From positions 1,240,001-1,304,000 of the forward strand of contig NZ_AP025314.1 of assembly GCF_036492835.1 (NCBI RefSeq): a stretch of DNA of 64,000 nt. Direction: 5' to 3'. Source of the stretch: Fulvitalea axinellae. Its GTDB lineage: Bacteria; Bacteroidota; Bacteroidia; Cytophagales; Cyclobacteriaceae. The notes under the pieces are model-generated. The model saw only the letters and a list, made by a program, of their open reading frames with translations. It did no database searches and was not told where the DNA came from. Positions 26,352-34,915 of this stretch are shown one piece after another (position 1 is the stretch's first letter; every line of letters begins with the position of its first letter). The translations under genes were made by a program, and so were the position numbers.

Positions 26352-26801
26352 ATGAGCCTTAAAAACAGGATTGACCAGGATATTAAGAGTGCGATGCGCG
26401 AAAAGCGTAAAGACGATTTGAGGACGCTCAGGGCGATTAAGTCGATGATCCTGTTGGCAGAAACGGAAAAAGGTGCCGGCGAAGGCCTTAGCGAGGACAA
26501 GGAAATGGCCTTGCTTACCAAAGCGGCCAAGCAACGCCGGGAATCGGCCGACATTTATACCAAAGAAGGCCGTCAGGACCTTGCCGACAAGGAATTGGTG
26601 GAGCTTGAGGTAATCGAGCGCTACTTGCCCGAGCAACTCGACGAGGAAACGCTTAAGGCGGAATTGCAGGCGATTATCGAGCAGGTAGGAGCCCAAGGCC
26701 CGAAAGATATGGGTAAAGTGATGGGTGTGGCCACCAAGAAATTCGCCGGCCGTGCCGACGGAAAAGTGGTTGCCGCTACCGTAAAAGCTTTGCTGGCCTA
26801 A
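26352..26801 (+). CDS. GatB/YqeY family protein
   Basis: 149 residues. YqeY proteins resemble the tail domain of the GatB tRNA amidotransferase subunit; exact role unsettled. Seen: SLKNRIDQDIKSAMREKRKDD, LRAIKSMILLAETEK, LLTKAAKQRRESADIY, LPEQLDEETLKAEL, GPKDMGKVMGVATKKFAGRADGK (the hallmark GKVMG...GRADG). Preceded by a 160-base spacer and followed by a terminator. Confidence 0.93.
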   Translation: MSLKNRIDQDIKSAMREKRKDDLRTLRAIKSMILLAETEKGAGEGLSEDKEMALLTKAAKQRRESADIYTKEGRQDLADKELVELEVIERYLPEQLDEETLKAELQAIIEQVGAQGPKDMGKVMGVATKKFAGRADGKVVAATVKALLA

Positions 26802-26815
26802 CAGCGGATTTTATT

Positions 26816-26852
26816 GGCCCGCGACATTTGCTTTGCGGGTCGTATTTTTTTG
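26816..26852 (+). terminator. Probable terminator after the YqeY gene
   Basis: GGCCCGC (26817-26823) pairs with GCGGGT(C) (26835-26841), then a T-rich run TATTTTTTT. Confidence 0.7.
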
Positions 26853-26880
26853 ACCTGTAAGATGGAGAGAATAAACTCTG

Positions 26881-26970
26881 TAGGTATTTGGTGTCAAGTA
26901 TTGGGCCTTAGGTATTCAATGGGTGAATATATCGAGGACTAAATACCTAAGACCTGATACCAAATACTTA
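26881..26970. repeat. Family B repeat, inverted arrangement
   Basis: GTATTTGGTGTCAAGTATT at 26884-26902 and AATACCTAAGACCTGATACC at 26942-26961 are imperfect reverse complements, separated by a spacer. Words such as ATACCAAATACT and TACCTAA recur at 29661-29701 and 33581-33630. Confidence 0.55.
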
Positions 26971-27017
26971 AAACCAAACCGCCGGTTTGCCGGGAGTTAT
27001 TCTTTGAGTGATCCAAT

Positions 27018-27545
27018 ATGAAAATCATCGATATTATTTTGATTCTGACCGTGCTGTTCGGTGTTTACCGGGGCTATTCCCGCGGTATTATCACGGAACT
27101 GGTTTCGTTGCTGGGCTTGTTTTTGGCTATTGTCGGAGCGTTTGTGTTGTTGGAAAAAGGCACGGACATATTGTCCAAGTATTGGGAGGCTTCAACGGAA
27201 GTGGTCCCTTACGTGGCATTTGTAATTATTTTCGTCGCTATTATTCTGGCGACAAACCTGACCAGCAAAGCGCTGAAAACTTTGCTGGACAAGACGTTTT
27301 TGGGTTCCGTAGACAAAGGCATCGGAGCTGTGGTGGGAGGATTGAAGTGGGTGTTCGGAGTCAGCGTATTGCTGTGGATTCTCAATAACGCCGGATTGGA
27401 AGAAAAGTCTTGGGCCAAAGATAGTCTGGTTTACCCGCAGGTTTCGGCTTTGGCTCCGGCCGCGGTGGAGGGCATTAAGCCGGTTTGGCCGTACGTCACG
27501 GAGACGTTTGACGATTTTAAGAAAATAATCAAGAAAGTTAAGTGA
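27018..27545 (+). CDS. CvpA family membrane protein
   Basis: 175 residues, four predicted membrane segments (about 4-20, 30-50, 63-83, 104-120). CvpA family (colicin V production protein) integral membrane protein; seen DIILILTVLFGVYRGYSRGI at the N-terminus and the GxxKGIGAVVGGLKW region characteristic of the family. Its stop overlaps the GTG start of the next gene by four bases (GTGA), so the two are translationally coupled. Confidence 0.88.
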   Translation: MKIIDIILILTVLFGVYRGYSRGIITELVSLLGLFLAIVGAFVLLEKGTDILSKYWEASTEVVPYVAFVIIFVAIILATNLTSKALKTLLDKTFLGSVDKGIGAVVGGLKWVFGVSVLLWILNNAGLEEKSWAKDSLVYPQVSALAPAAVEGIKPVWPYVTETFDDFKKIIKKVK

Positions 27546-28108
27546 TTCTGGTTATAGACAATTACGATTCGTTTACGTATAACTTGGTGGATTATCTGGA
27601 ACAGTCTGGAGCGAGGTGTAAAGTGCTTCGCAACGATTGTTCTCTGGAAACTATGAAAGGCGATTATGACGGGGTAGTACTGTCACCCGGTCCTGGGAAG
27701 CCTTCTGATGCCGGAGGTCTGATGGAGGCCGTCGATTATTTCCATAACCGCCTTCCGGTACTCGGCATTTGTCTTGGCCACCAAGCCTTGGGCGAATACT
27801 TCGGCGCAAGCGTCGAAAAGGCGATAAAGCCAATGCACGGCAAGCCTTCGGTAATCCGGCATGTCGGTGGGCCGATGTTCGATGGAATTCCCGAAAAATT
27901 TGAAGTAATTCGCTATCATTCACTGGTTTTGAAGGAATTGCCTGACTCAATGACTGTTACGGCTACTACGGCTGAAGATGAAATTATGGCTGTTTCCCAT
28001 AAGTCGTTGCCATTGAATGGTTTGCAGTTTCATCCCGAAGCGGCGCTTACTGAGCACGGTCTCAGATTGCTAAGCAACTGGTTGTCTCACTACTGTAAGA
28101 GTCGTTGA
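27542..28108 (+). CDS. pabA: Anthranilate/aminodeoxychorismate synthase glutaminase subunit
   Basis: 188 residues starting with GTG at 27542. Class I glutamine amidotransferase that supplies ammonia for chorismate amination. Seen: ILVIDNYDSFTYNLVDYLEQ, VVLSPGPGKPSDAGG oxyanion loop, nucleophile Cys in VLGICLGHQALGEYFG, and the His-Glu pair in LQFHPEAALTEHG. No chorismate-binding partner is in the window, so PabA versus TrpG cannot be settled; many bacteria use one protein for both. Confidence 0.93.
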   Translation: MILVIDNYDSFTYNLVDYLEQSGARCKVLRNDCSLETMKGDYDGVVLSPGPGKPSDAGGLMEAVDYFHNRLPVLGICLGHQALGEYFGASVEKAIKPMHGKPSVIRHVGGPMFDGIPEKFEVIRYHSLVLKELPDSMTVTATTAEDEIMAVSHKSLPLNGLQFHPEAALTEHGLRLLSNWLSHYCKSR

Positions 28109-28159
28109 TAAATTGTCATATTTCGCTTATTTTGCGAGCTTAACGGAAGCGCTTTTATT

Positions 28160-28918
28160 ATGGGAATAGAAATAAAAGAAGCGGGAAACTACCGCTACAT
28201 AGATCAGGGCGAAGGAGAGGCTTTGGTGCTTTTGCACGGTCTTTTCGGCGCGTTGAGTAACTGGGGGAGCGTGGTCAATAAGTTTGGTCAGCGTTACAGA
28301 ATCATTGTCCCGATGATGCCTATCTACGATATGCCTTTGAGGAAAGCCGGCCTTGAGACGCTGGTGAAATTCATCGAGGGTTTTGTGGAAATGATGGACC
28401 TTGACAAGTTTACCGTAATCGGAAACTCGTTGGGTGGGCACGTGGGGCTTATGTATACGCTCAAGCACCCCGAGCGGGTAAAGGCCATGGCCCTGACCGG
28501 AAGCTCAGGCCTGTTCGAAAACGCCCTGGGAGGCTCTTTTCCCAAGCGCGGAAGTTACGAATACATCAAAGAAAGGGTCGAATACACATTCTTTGACCCT
28601 AAAGTGGCTACCAAGGAATATGTGGACGAGGTGTTCAACATTACCAAAAGTATCCCGAAATGCATGAATATTGTGGCTATAGCCAAATCGGCCCAACGCC
28701 ATAACCTCTCCAAGGAGATTCCGAACATAACCTGTCCCACCTTGTTAATTTGGGGACTGAACGACACTATTACGCCCCCGGCCGTAGCGCATGAGTTCAA
28801 CCATTTGTTACCGAATTCCACGCTAAGGTTTATCGACAAATGTTGCCACGCTCCGATGATGGAAAGGCCGGATGACTTTAACAGTCACCTTGACGAATTT
28901 CTTGAGAAAACACTCTAG
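28160..28918 (+). CDS. Alpha/beta hydrolase
   Basis: 252 residues, no signal peptide, hence cytosolic. Alpha/beta-hydrolase fold: LVLLHGLFGALSNW oxyanion region, nucleophile Ser in VIGNSLGGHVG, acid Asp in LIWGLNDTITPP, His in CCHAPMMERPDDF. Substrate unknown. The gene starts 51 bases after pabA and ends three bases before the CBS gene, so it belongs to the cvpA-pabA-hydrolase-CBS run. The same hydrolase-CBS order is familiar in Bacteroidota near pdxJ and nadK. Confidence 0.92.
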   Translation: MGIEIKEAGNYRYIDQGEGEALVLLHGLFGALSNWGSVVNKFGQRYRIIVPMMPIYDMPLRKAGLETLVKFIEGFVEMMDLDKFTVIGNSLGGHVGLMYTLKHPERVKAMALTGSSGLFENALGGSFPKRGSYEYIKERVEYTFFDPKVATKEYVDEVFNITKSIPKCMNIVAIAKSAQRHNLSKEIPNITCPTLLIWGLNDTITPPAVAHEFNHLLPNSTLRFIDKCCHAPMMERPDDFNSHLDEFLEKTL

Positions 28919-28921
28919 CCT

Positions 28922-29587
28922 ATGATTGCCGAAGAACTTATAAACTACGCGATTCCCCCTCTGAAACCGAAAGACAGCTCGCAGATGGCCCTTTTATGGA
29001 TGGAGGAAATGCGGGTTCATGAGTTGCCGGTAATTGAGAAAAAGGAATTCAAGGGCATGATCTCCGAACAGTTGATTCTGGAGAACAATGACTTGGCGGC
29101 CAGCGTTGGCGATTACAACCTCGTGGCGAAAGATTGCGCCGTGGGGATGAACCAACACCTTTACGATATTATCCGCCTAGCCACGGGCAACGAGGTGGAT
29201 ATGGTGGCCGTAATGGGTGACAAAGGCAGTTTTATGGGGGTGGTTACGCTCCGTCAAGCCGTAAAAGCTTTGGCAGGAAGTTCCGCCATCCAGCGTCCGG
29301 GAGGTATCGTGATTCTTTCGATGAAAGCTATCGACTATTCCTTGGCGGAATTGGCCCGGATTATCGAAGCGGAAAGCACGAAGATTCTGAGCGTGCACGC
29401 TCACGAAGATCCGGAAACACCGCATATGCTGTCGGTAACCCTGAAGCTTGACCGTTCGGAGCTGAGTCATATAGTGGCCACATTGGAGCGCTTCAAATAT
29501 GATGTGGTAGGGCGTTTTGAAGAGGAACGCAAACACTATAACGAAAAAGACAGAATCGATTTGCTGTTAAGGTATCTGGATATTTAA
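28922..29587 (+). CDS. CBS-domain protein
   Basis: 221 residues. Two CBS halves (MIAEELINYAIPPLKPKDS, MRVHELPVIEKKEFKGMISE, then LYDIIRLATGNEVDMVAVMG, FMGVVTLRQAVKAL) form one Bateman module that usually senses adenine nucleotides, followed by an ACT-like segment (GGIVILSMKAIDYSLAELARI, TPHMLSVTLKLDRSEL). No catalytic domain, so a regulatory role is likely; partner not identified. Last gene of its operon, followed by a strong terminator. Confidence 0.9.
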   Translation: MIAEELINYAIPPLKPKDSSQMALLWMEEMRVHELPVIEKKEFKGMISEQLILENNDLAASVGDYNLVAKDCAVGMNQHLYDIIRLATGNEVDMVAVMGDKGSFMGVVTLRQAVKALAGSSAIQRPGGIVILSMKAIDYSLAELARIIEAESTKILSVHAHEDPETPHMLSVTLKLDRSELSHIVATLERFKYDVVGRFEEERKHYNEKDRIDLLLRYLDI

Positions 29588-29607
29588 TCGAAGGTCGATA
29601 AAACGAA

Positions 29608-29643
29608 AAACTCCCCGTCGGAAAGTCCGGCGGGGAGTTTTTC
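29608..29643. terminator. Bidirectional terminator
   Basis: AAACTCCCCG (29608-29617) with CGGGGAGTTT (29631-29640), flanked by an A run on the left and a T run on the right. Serves the plus-strand operon and possibly the minus-strand peroxidase gene. Confidence 0.9.
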
Positions 29644-29660
29644 GTTAAGGCACATTCATC

Positions 29661-29701
29661 AGTATAGTACCTAATATCTGATACTGTATACCAAATACTG
29701 G
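29661..29701. repeat. Family B repeat next to peroxidase gene end
   Basis: AGTATAGTACCTAATATCTG followed by ATACTGTATACCAAATACTGG, two bases from the peroxidase stop. Aligns with 33581-33630 over its full length, including the preceding CATTCATC. Confidence 0.6.
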
Positions 29702-29702
29702 A

Positions 29703-30272
29703 TTAAATAGCCTGAAGAATTTCGTCCGACATAGGCTTGATCTTGGAGCCGTAAACCTTTACCAGCTCGCCTTTTTCGTTGACCAAGAATTTGGTGAAGT
29801 TCCAGGAGGGGCCTTCGTTGTTCCAGCCGTTTTGATTTTTGTCGGATAACCACTTAAACAGCGGGTGCGCGTTGTCGCCTTTTACGTCGATTTTAGCGAA
29901 CATCTGGAAATCCACACCGTAGTTTTTCTGGCAGAACTCCGCGATTTCGGTGTTGCTTCCGGGTTCCTGCGCCCCAAAGTTGTTGGAAGGAAATCCCAAA
30001 ATAACCAGTTTGTCGCCGTGCGCTTTGTGGAGTTTTTGGAGCCCCTCGTACTGGTAAGTGAATCCGCATTTTGAGGCGGTGTTTACTATAAGCACTTTTT
30101 TGCCTTTGAGGCTGGCGAATTCCAGCTTTTTGCCGTCAATGGTTTCGGCGCTGAAATCGTGGAAAGTTTTTGTGCCTTTTTGTGCCTCTTCCGGCTTCGA
30201 CGCTTTCTTGTTTAATCCGCATGCGCTAAACAAAACGGTTAGGGCCAAGAGAATTTTAGTAATGCTTTTCAT
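29703..30272 (-). CDS. Glutathione-peroxidase family lipoprotein
   Basis: 189 residues. Thioredoxin-fold peroxidase reducing hydroperoxides. Seen: VNTASKCGFTYQYEGLQKLH with the peroxidatic Cys in place of selenocysteine, GFPSNNFGAQEPGS with the catalytic Gln-region, and GPSWNFTKFLVNEKG with the Trp/Asn of the active site. Unusually it starts with a lipoprotein signal (LLALTVLFSACGLNKK, Cys about 19), so it acts outside the cytoplasm, anchored to a membrane. Electron donor unknown, perhaps thioredoxin-like proteins. Confidence 0.93.
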   Translation of the reverse strand: MKSITKILLALTVLFSACGLNKKASKPEEAQKGTKTFHDFSAETIDGKKLEFASLKGKKVLIVNTASKCGFTYQYEGLQKLHKAHGDKLVILGFPSNNFGAQEPGSNTEIAEFCQKNYGVDFQMFAKIDVKGDNAHPLFKWLSDKNQNGWNNEGPSWNFTKFLVNEKGELVKVYGSKIKPMSDEILQAI

Positions 30273-30416
30273 TGGTTTGTTATGTTTCGAAGGTTGCGCC
30301 TCCGTAAGTTGTTGGGATTTTTACGGTCTGTGGCGAATAGCCGGACAAACCGGAAGTGCCTATGTATTGTTGCAAAGTAGGCGCCTACTTACCGGAATTA
30401 CGGCCTTGAGTTTTCC

Positions 30417-32312
30417 ATGTTTCGTAAACCAGAACAAAAAAATCCCAAAACTAGAAAAACGGCTGTCGGTTCCGGAGGAGCGGGAGTGTTGCCGCCTGTC
30501 CAATGTTATCATATCGTAGAGCCCGAACGTTACCGGGCGGGACCGTCCGGAGCGGAATTTTCCTCCCAACAATGGTTTGGGGATAGATATACGAAATCGA
30601 AATTAACTTTTTCAGGTAGAGATCTTTATGGCGAAGGTCACTTTCAGGACCAACGGACTGCCGAATCCCTTGTGGCTAGCGAACGACCAAAGAAACCGAG
30701 GCTAAAAGTCTCCGATGCTGGCGATTTGGCTATTGAGGAAACTTACGCTTCGTTCGTTTTTTATGCTTCCGAAGAAAAAATAGAGGAGAGTAACGATGCG
30801 CTAAGCGCCAGAAAAGCGAAAATCAGATTGGTGAAAAGACCTTTTTCAGTGATTGTTCCGGATAGGGAAGGGATAGAGAGTGAGCTTTTTTTGGTGGAAA
30901 TCTGTTTTGACGGCGATCAGTTCGAAGCGGTGGGGGAGTCTGACGAATGTATCTTTTTTATGCACGAGACACTCAATATCCCGTATGGAAAACACTTGAA
31001 CGCCAGATTGAATTTTCCCGGGGATTCGGAAGTGGAAGAGCCGTTTAACAGCGCCGAAAGCGCCGACCGGGTAGCGCACAAAATTTTTACGGTGATGTCG
31101 AGAAAGGGTGCGCTATATCCCTCCCGGGCATTGCCGAGTTACAATGTCACCGACGAGGCCTTGCGGGAAGGTCAAGCGCCCGTGGTGAAAAGAGATTTTG
31201 AAAAGTTGCCGGAAGCGGTGTACGAACGGCAAAGCGAACATTTGGGAATAAACCGCTTCGCCGATCCGGAACTTTGCGAAGGACTTACGACCTACTCCGG
31301 TCCGGCTTACGAGCGTGGCGTTTTTATGGAAGAAAGGGCGGAGTGTTCGGATTTCGAAAGCTTTTTTGACCGATCGATGAAAATGGGGACGGCGAAAAAC
31401 CGGGCGGAGCATATTTACTTTCCTTGGCACTTTCAGTTTGCGGGCGTGATAGCCAAAAGCGGTGACGATATTATCACTTTGGAAAATGTCCATCAATACT
31501 CCGAAATGATGTCGAAGTTCAGCATTGAGTTTTATCATCTATATAAGAAAGACAGGGCTTTTGGGGAAATGGTGGACGCGCTGGGCCGGGGGAATTCGGG
31601 ATTGAATATCCGTAAGTTTTCGGGGACGGTGTTTGAGTATCTTGAGAGGCTTGTTCCGTATATGTTGGACCGTTGTGCTCTTCGGGCCGATACCAGTACG
31701 AAGTTGGCGTCGATGTGGGCGCGGAAAAAGAGCCTTTGTGCCATTCCGCCAAACCAGCTTTTCTTTATGAATATGTTCAGCCGAAAGCCGGGACAGACTT
31801 TTCATGATTTATATGAGCACCAAATAGCGTCGCCGTCAGTGACTTTGGTGGTTCGGGATTCGGAAAAAGCGTGGAGAGCGGAATTCGAAAGGGAAATTCT
31901 GGACCTTAAACGAAAGGCGATGGAGGCTTACAGGGTGCCGGGCTTGGATGCCGGGCCACTGAATGGTCTCTTGGTTGGTAAACAAGAGGACTTGAATGTT
32001 TTGTTTGAAAGGCATTTGGAGCTGTTGGGAAAAGAAACCGTATCCGATGAAATGGCCGAAATCCGGGATTCCCTTAAATCTGCTTTGGGCCTGAGTGTGC
32101 GGACCCAGATACTTCGTATTAACGAATTTTTGAATACGAAATATCCGGGAGCGTTCAAATCATACGCTTCGGTATTGCATGCCGATTACAGGACAATATT
32201 TGGACTGACCAATGCGTTGGCCAGAGGGCGCAGGCTAAAACCGGACGGTAACTTATTGGCCCAAACCAGAGACTATTTGCAAAGGCTGATGGACCTTGCG
32301 GGGCTGTGGTGA
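30417..32312 (+). CDS. Large unrecognised protein, candidate effector or toxin-like
   Basis: 631 residues, no signal peptide or membrane segment. The N-terminal about 120 residues are basic and low in predicted structure (MFRKPEQKNPKTRKTAVGSGG onward). I recognise no named domain. Two stretches recall a conserved module I associate with contractile-injection-system-linked proteins of Bacteroidota: PWHFQFAGVIAKSGDDIIT plus LEN at about 343-363, and FFMNMFSRKPGQTFHD at about 455-470; the spacing is wider here. This is a memory-based resemblance, not a demonstrated homology. The C-terminal third is helical. It stands alone between the peroxidase and a dehydrogenase, with no injection-system gene in the window. 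Confidence 0.8.
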   Translation: MFRKPEQKNPKTRKTAVGSGGAGVLPPVQCYHIVEPERYRAGPSGAEFSSQQWFGDRYTKSKLTFSGRDLYGEGHFQDQRTAESLVASERPKKPRLKVSDAGDLAIEETYASFVFYASEEKIEESNDALSARKAKIRLVKRPFSVIVPDREGIESELFLVEICFDGDQFEAVGESDECIFFMHETLNIPYGKHLNARLNFPGDSEVEEPFNSAESADRVAHKIFTVMSRKGALYPSRALPSYNVTDEALREGQAPVVKRDFEKLPEAVYERQSEHLGINRFADPELCEGLTTYSGPAYERGVFMEERAECSDFESFFDRSMKMGTAKNRAEHIYFPWHFQFAGVIAKSGDDIITLENVHQYSEMMSKFSIEFYHLYKKDRAFGEMVDALGRGNSGLNIRKFSGTVFEYLERLVPYMLDRCALRADTSTKLASMWARKKSLCAIPPNQLFFMNMFSRKPGQTFHDLYEHQIASPSVTLVVRDSEKAWRAEFEREILDLKRKAMEAYRVPGLDAGPLNGLLVGKQEDLNVLFERHLELLGKETVSDEMAEIRDSLKSALGLSVRTQILRINEFLNTKYPGAFKSYASVLHADYRTIFGLTNALARGRRLKPDGNLLAQTRDYLQRLMDLAGLW

Positions 32313-32371
32313 AGTTGGTTTTCCTGCCTTTCATGCGTAAATTTGCGGTTTGCGCTTAGATATAGAACAGT

Positions 32372-33469
32372 ATGAGCTTACATAAATATACTTACGAGAC
32401 GCTCAAGGACTTTACCCGCGAGGTGTTTTTGAGAATGGGTAGCAGTGAGGATGACGCCGAATTGGCAGCCGATGTTTTGCTTGGTGCCGACTTGCGCGGA
32501 GTGGATTCGCACGGTGTGGCTAGGCTGATCGGCTACGTTCGCCTGTGGGAAGCCGGAAGGGTAAACCCGACGCCGAAGGTAAAGATCGTTCACGAAACTC
32601 CGAGCACGGCCACCGTGGACGGAGATTCGGGCCTTGGCCTTGTAGTGGCGCCGAAAGCCATGCGTATCGCCATGGAAAAATCCGAGAATGTAGGCTCCGG
32701 ATGGGTATCGGTTAAGAATTCGAACCATTACGGAATTGCCGGACACCATGCCATGATGGCGCTGGAGCGCGATATGATCGGCTTTTCGATGACAAACGCC
32801 AGTCCTTTGGTGGCGCCTACTTTCTCTACGGAACGTATGTTGGGCACTAATCCTATCGCTATGGCGGTGCCGGCGGGCGAACAGCCTCCTTTTGTGGCCG
32901 ATTTCTCTACCACCACTGCCGCCAACGGTAAGTTGGAGATCCTTCAGCGCAAGAACGAGCCCGCTCCCGACGGATGGATTCAGGACAAGGCCGGCAACGT
33001 GGAGAACAACGCCAACGGCCTGAAATCCGGTGGCGCGTTGTTGCCTTTGGGTGGCGACCGCGTGCGCTCAAGCCACAAAGGTTACTGCCTCGGCTCAATG
33101 GTGGATATTTTGTCGGCCGTATTGTCCGGCGCCAATTACGGACCTTGGGTGCCTCCGTTCGTAAGCTTCTTGCCATTGGCCGAAAATATGCCGGGCGAAG
33201 GAATCGGACATTTCCTCGGTGCCATGCGCGTGGACGCTTTCCGCCCCGTGGACGAGTTCAAACAGAATATGGATAACTGGATCGGCCGTTTTCGCGCTTG
33301 TGAAACTGTGGAAGGGCAGGAGAAAGTAATCATTCCGGGAGATCCGGAGCGTGAAATCGCCGGAATCCGTAAGACCGAAGGCATTCCGTTGCTGAAACCT
33401 GTGGTGGACGACCTTAGGGAAGTGGCCTCGAAATTTGATTTGGTATTTGGCGAAGCCGAACTGGCTTAA
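32372..33469 (+). CDS. Malate/L-lactate dehydrogenase family (Ldh2) oxidoreductase
   Basis: 365 residues, normal family length. NAD(P)-dependent dehydrogenase of the Ldh2 group, acting on 2-hydroxy acids such as malate, sulfolactate or ureidoglycolate. Seen: LGADLRGVDSHGVARLIGYV, ATVDGDSGLGLVVAPKAM, VSVKNSNHYGIAGHHAMMA with the catalytic His, MLGTNPIAMAVPAGEQPPF, and GYCLGSMVDILSAVLSGA. Specific substrate cannot be deduced. Has its own terminator at 33491-33525. Confidence 0.95.
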   Translation: MSLHKYTYETLKDFTREVFLRMGSSEDDAELAADVLLGADLRGVDSHGVARLIGYVRLWEAGRVNPTPKVKIVHETPSTATVDGDSGLGLVVAPKAMRIAMEKSENVGSGWVSVKNSNHYGIAGHHAMMALERDMIGFSMTNASPLVAPTFSTERMLGTNPIAMAVPAGEQPPFVADFSTTTAANGKLEILQRKNEPAPDGWIQDKAGNVENNANGLKSGGALLPLGGDRVRSSHKGYCLGSMVDILSAVLSGANYGPWVPPFVSFLPLAENMPGEGIGHFLGAMRVDAFRPVDEFKQNMDNWIGRFRACETVEGQEKVIIPGDPEREIAGIRKTEGIPLLKPVVDDLREVASKFDLVFGEAELA

Positions 33470-33490
33470 CGAAAACATAAACCGCTGACG

Positions 33491-33525
33491 AAAGCGCCCG
33501 CTTCAGCCGAAGCGGGCGCTTTTTC
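33491..33525 (+). terminator. Terminator of the Ldh2 gene
   Basis: AGCGCCCGCTTC (33493-33504) with GAAGCGGGCGCT (33509-33520), then TTTTT. Confidence 0.92.
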
Positions 33526-33580
33526 TGTATAGGAACAGTCAAAGAATAATTTCCCTCTTTAGATTTGGGGAAGACCGTTG

Positions 33581-33704
33581 CATTCATCGATACAGTACCT
33601 AATTCATAAAACCTGATTCCTAAAACTGGCACTCTATTGAGCAGTAGGTTTTTAAAACATTATCGGGCAGTCTCTTTTACGCTTTACTCTTTACTTTGCA
33701 CTAC
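33581..33704. repeat. Family B and family A repeats side by side
   Basis: Family B copy at 33581-33630 (CATTCATCGATACAGTACCT, then AATTCATAAAACCTGATTCC and TAAAACTGG), followed by a family A copy at 33673-33704 (CTCTTTTACGCTTTACTC then TTTACTTTGCACT). Lies between the Ldh2 and EamA genes. Confidence 0.55.
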
Positions 33705-33728
33705 ACTTGTTGATAGATATATTTGGGG

Positions 33729-34643
33729 ATGCTTAAAGATTATCTCAAACTACATTTTCTGGTCTTTATCTGGGGATTCACCGCCATTTTGGGCGTGCTG
33801 ATCACGATTCCCGCCGTCGAGACTGTCTTTTACCGGACTTTGGTGGCTTCGTTGGCGCTGGGCGCCTGGACTTATTGGAAAAGGGGAAGCGAACTGGCGG
33901 TAGGACGCAAGATGGCCCTGAAACTGTTGGGCACGGGCGCACTGATAGGGGTACACTGGATGCTTTTCTTCTCGGCCGCCGAGGTGGCGAACGCTTCCAT
34001 TACGCTGGCTGGCGCGGCTACGTGCGCCTTTTGGACCAGTATTCTGGATCCATTGACCAACAAGCGGAAAATCCTCTGGTACGAAGTGGCCATGGGATTG
34101 GCTGTGGTGTTGGGATTGTACGTGATATTCCTGTTTGAGTTTGATCACGCTTTGGGCTTGGCATTGGCTATAGGCGCGGCATTGTTGGCCGCTGTATTTA
34201 CAGTGATAAACGGACGCTTGAGTAACCACTATCACCACGGAGTGATTACGTTTTACGAACTGGCCGGAGCTTGGCTTGTCGTAACATTGTTTTTGCCCTT
34301 TTATAAAGAATATTTCGCCGAAGGCCAAGCTCTGAGGATGTCCCCCGAGGGAATGGACTGGGTTTATTTGGCCGTGTTGGCCTTGATCTGTACCGTATAC
34401 GCCTACGCCGAATCGGTGGAGCTGATGAAAAGGATCACGCCTTTTGCCATGAACCTGACCGTGAATATGGAGCCTGTCTACGGAATGGTGCTGGCTATTT
34501 TTATCTTGGGCGAAAACAAGGAGCTGAATCCCGGTTTCTACATCGGTACCGGCATTATACTTTTATCTGTTTTGGCCTATCCGTTTATAAAGCGTTTCCA
34601 TAAACGGAAAACCATTCACAAAGCCGTAACGCAAGAAGTCTGA
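33729..34643 (+). CDS. EamA-family (DMT) transporter
   Basis: 304 residues starting at the ATG at 33729. Ten hydrophobic segments arranged as two EamA repeats (FLVFIWGFTAILGVLITIPA; LKLLGTGALIGVHWMLFFSA; then AKLLAAVFTVINGRL-type and WVYLAVLALICTVYAYAESV; MEPVYGMVLAIFILGE). Drug/metabolite-type exporters of the inner membrane; substrate unknown. The motif NMEPVYGMVLA is typical of the second repeat. Confidence 0.92.
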   Translation: MLKDYLKLHFLVFIWGFTAILGVLITIPAVETVFYRTLVASLALGAWTYWKRGSELAVGRKMALKLLGTGALIGVHWMLFFSAAEVANASITLAGAATCAFWTSILDPLTNKRKILWYEVAMGLAVVLGLYVIFLFEFDHALGLALAIGAALLAAVFTVINGRLSNHYHHGVITFYELAGAWLVVTLFLPFYKEYFAEGQALRMSPEGMDWVYLAVLALICTVYAYAESVELMKRITPFAMNLTVNMEPVYGMVLAIFILGENKELNPGFYIGTGIILLSVLAYPFIKRFHKRKTIHKAVTQEV

Positions 34644-34670
34644 CCAGTTTAAGCAAAAAGGTTTTGAATG

Positions 34671-34707
34671 AAAAAAGCCCGTAATGATTAATCGTTACGG
34701 GCTTTTT
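34671..34707. terminator. Bidirectional terminator after EamA gene
   Basis: AAAAAGCCCGTAA paired with TTACGGGCTTTTT around an eleven-base loop, 34672-34706. Confidence 0.9.
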
Positions 34708-34882
34708 GTCATTAGGCTAGTATGCATTCCGGCGTATTTATCTCTAAATATGGCTACAAAATTTTCTTCCATCCAAAAACGTAATGGTTATGGAAGAAAG
34801 ATGAAAGCCTGAAATTAGTTTTTTGGAATGCAATGAGAGTCTTTTTCTGTAAGTATAATGCTTTTAAAGTTACGGGCGGTCT

Positions 34883-34910
34883 ATTTACACTTTACTCTTT
34901 ACTTTGTACT
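34883..34910. repeat. Family A repeat downstream of esterase gene
   Basis: ATTTACACTTTACTCTTTAC then TTTGTACTG, five bases beyond the minus-strand stop, same orientation relative to the gene as other copies. Confidence 0.6.
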
Positions 34911-34915
34911 GTGTG

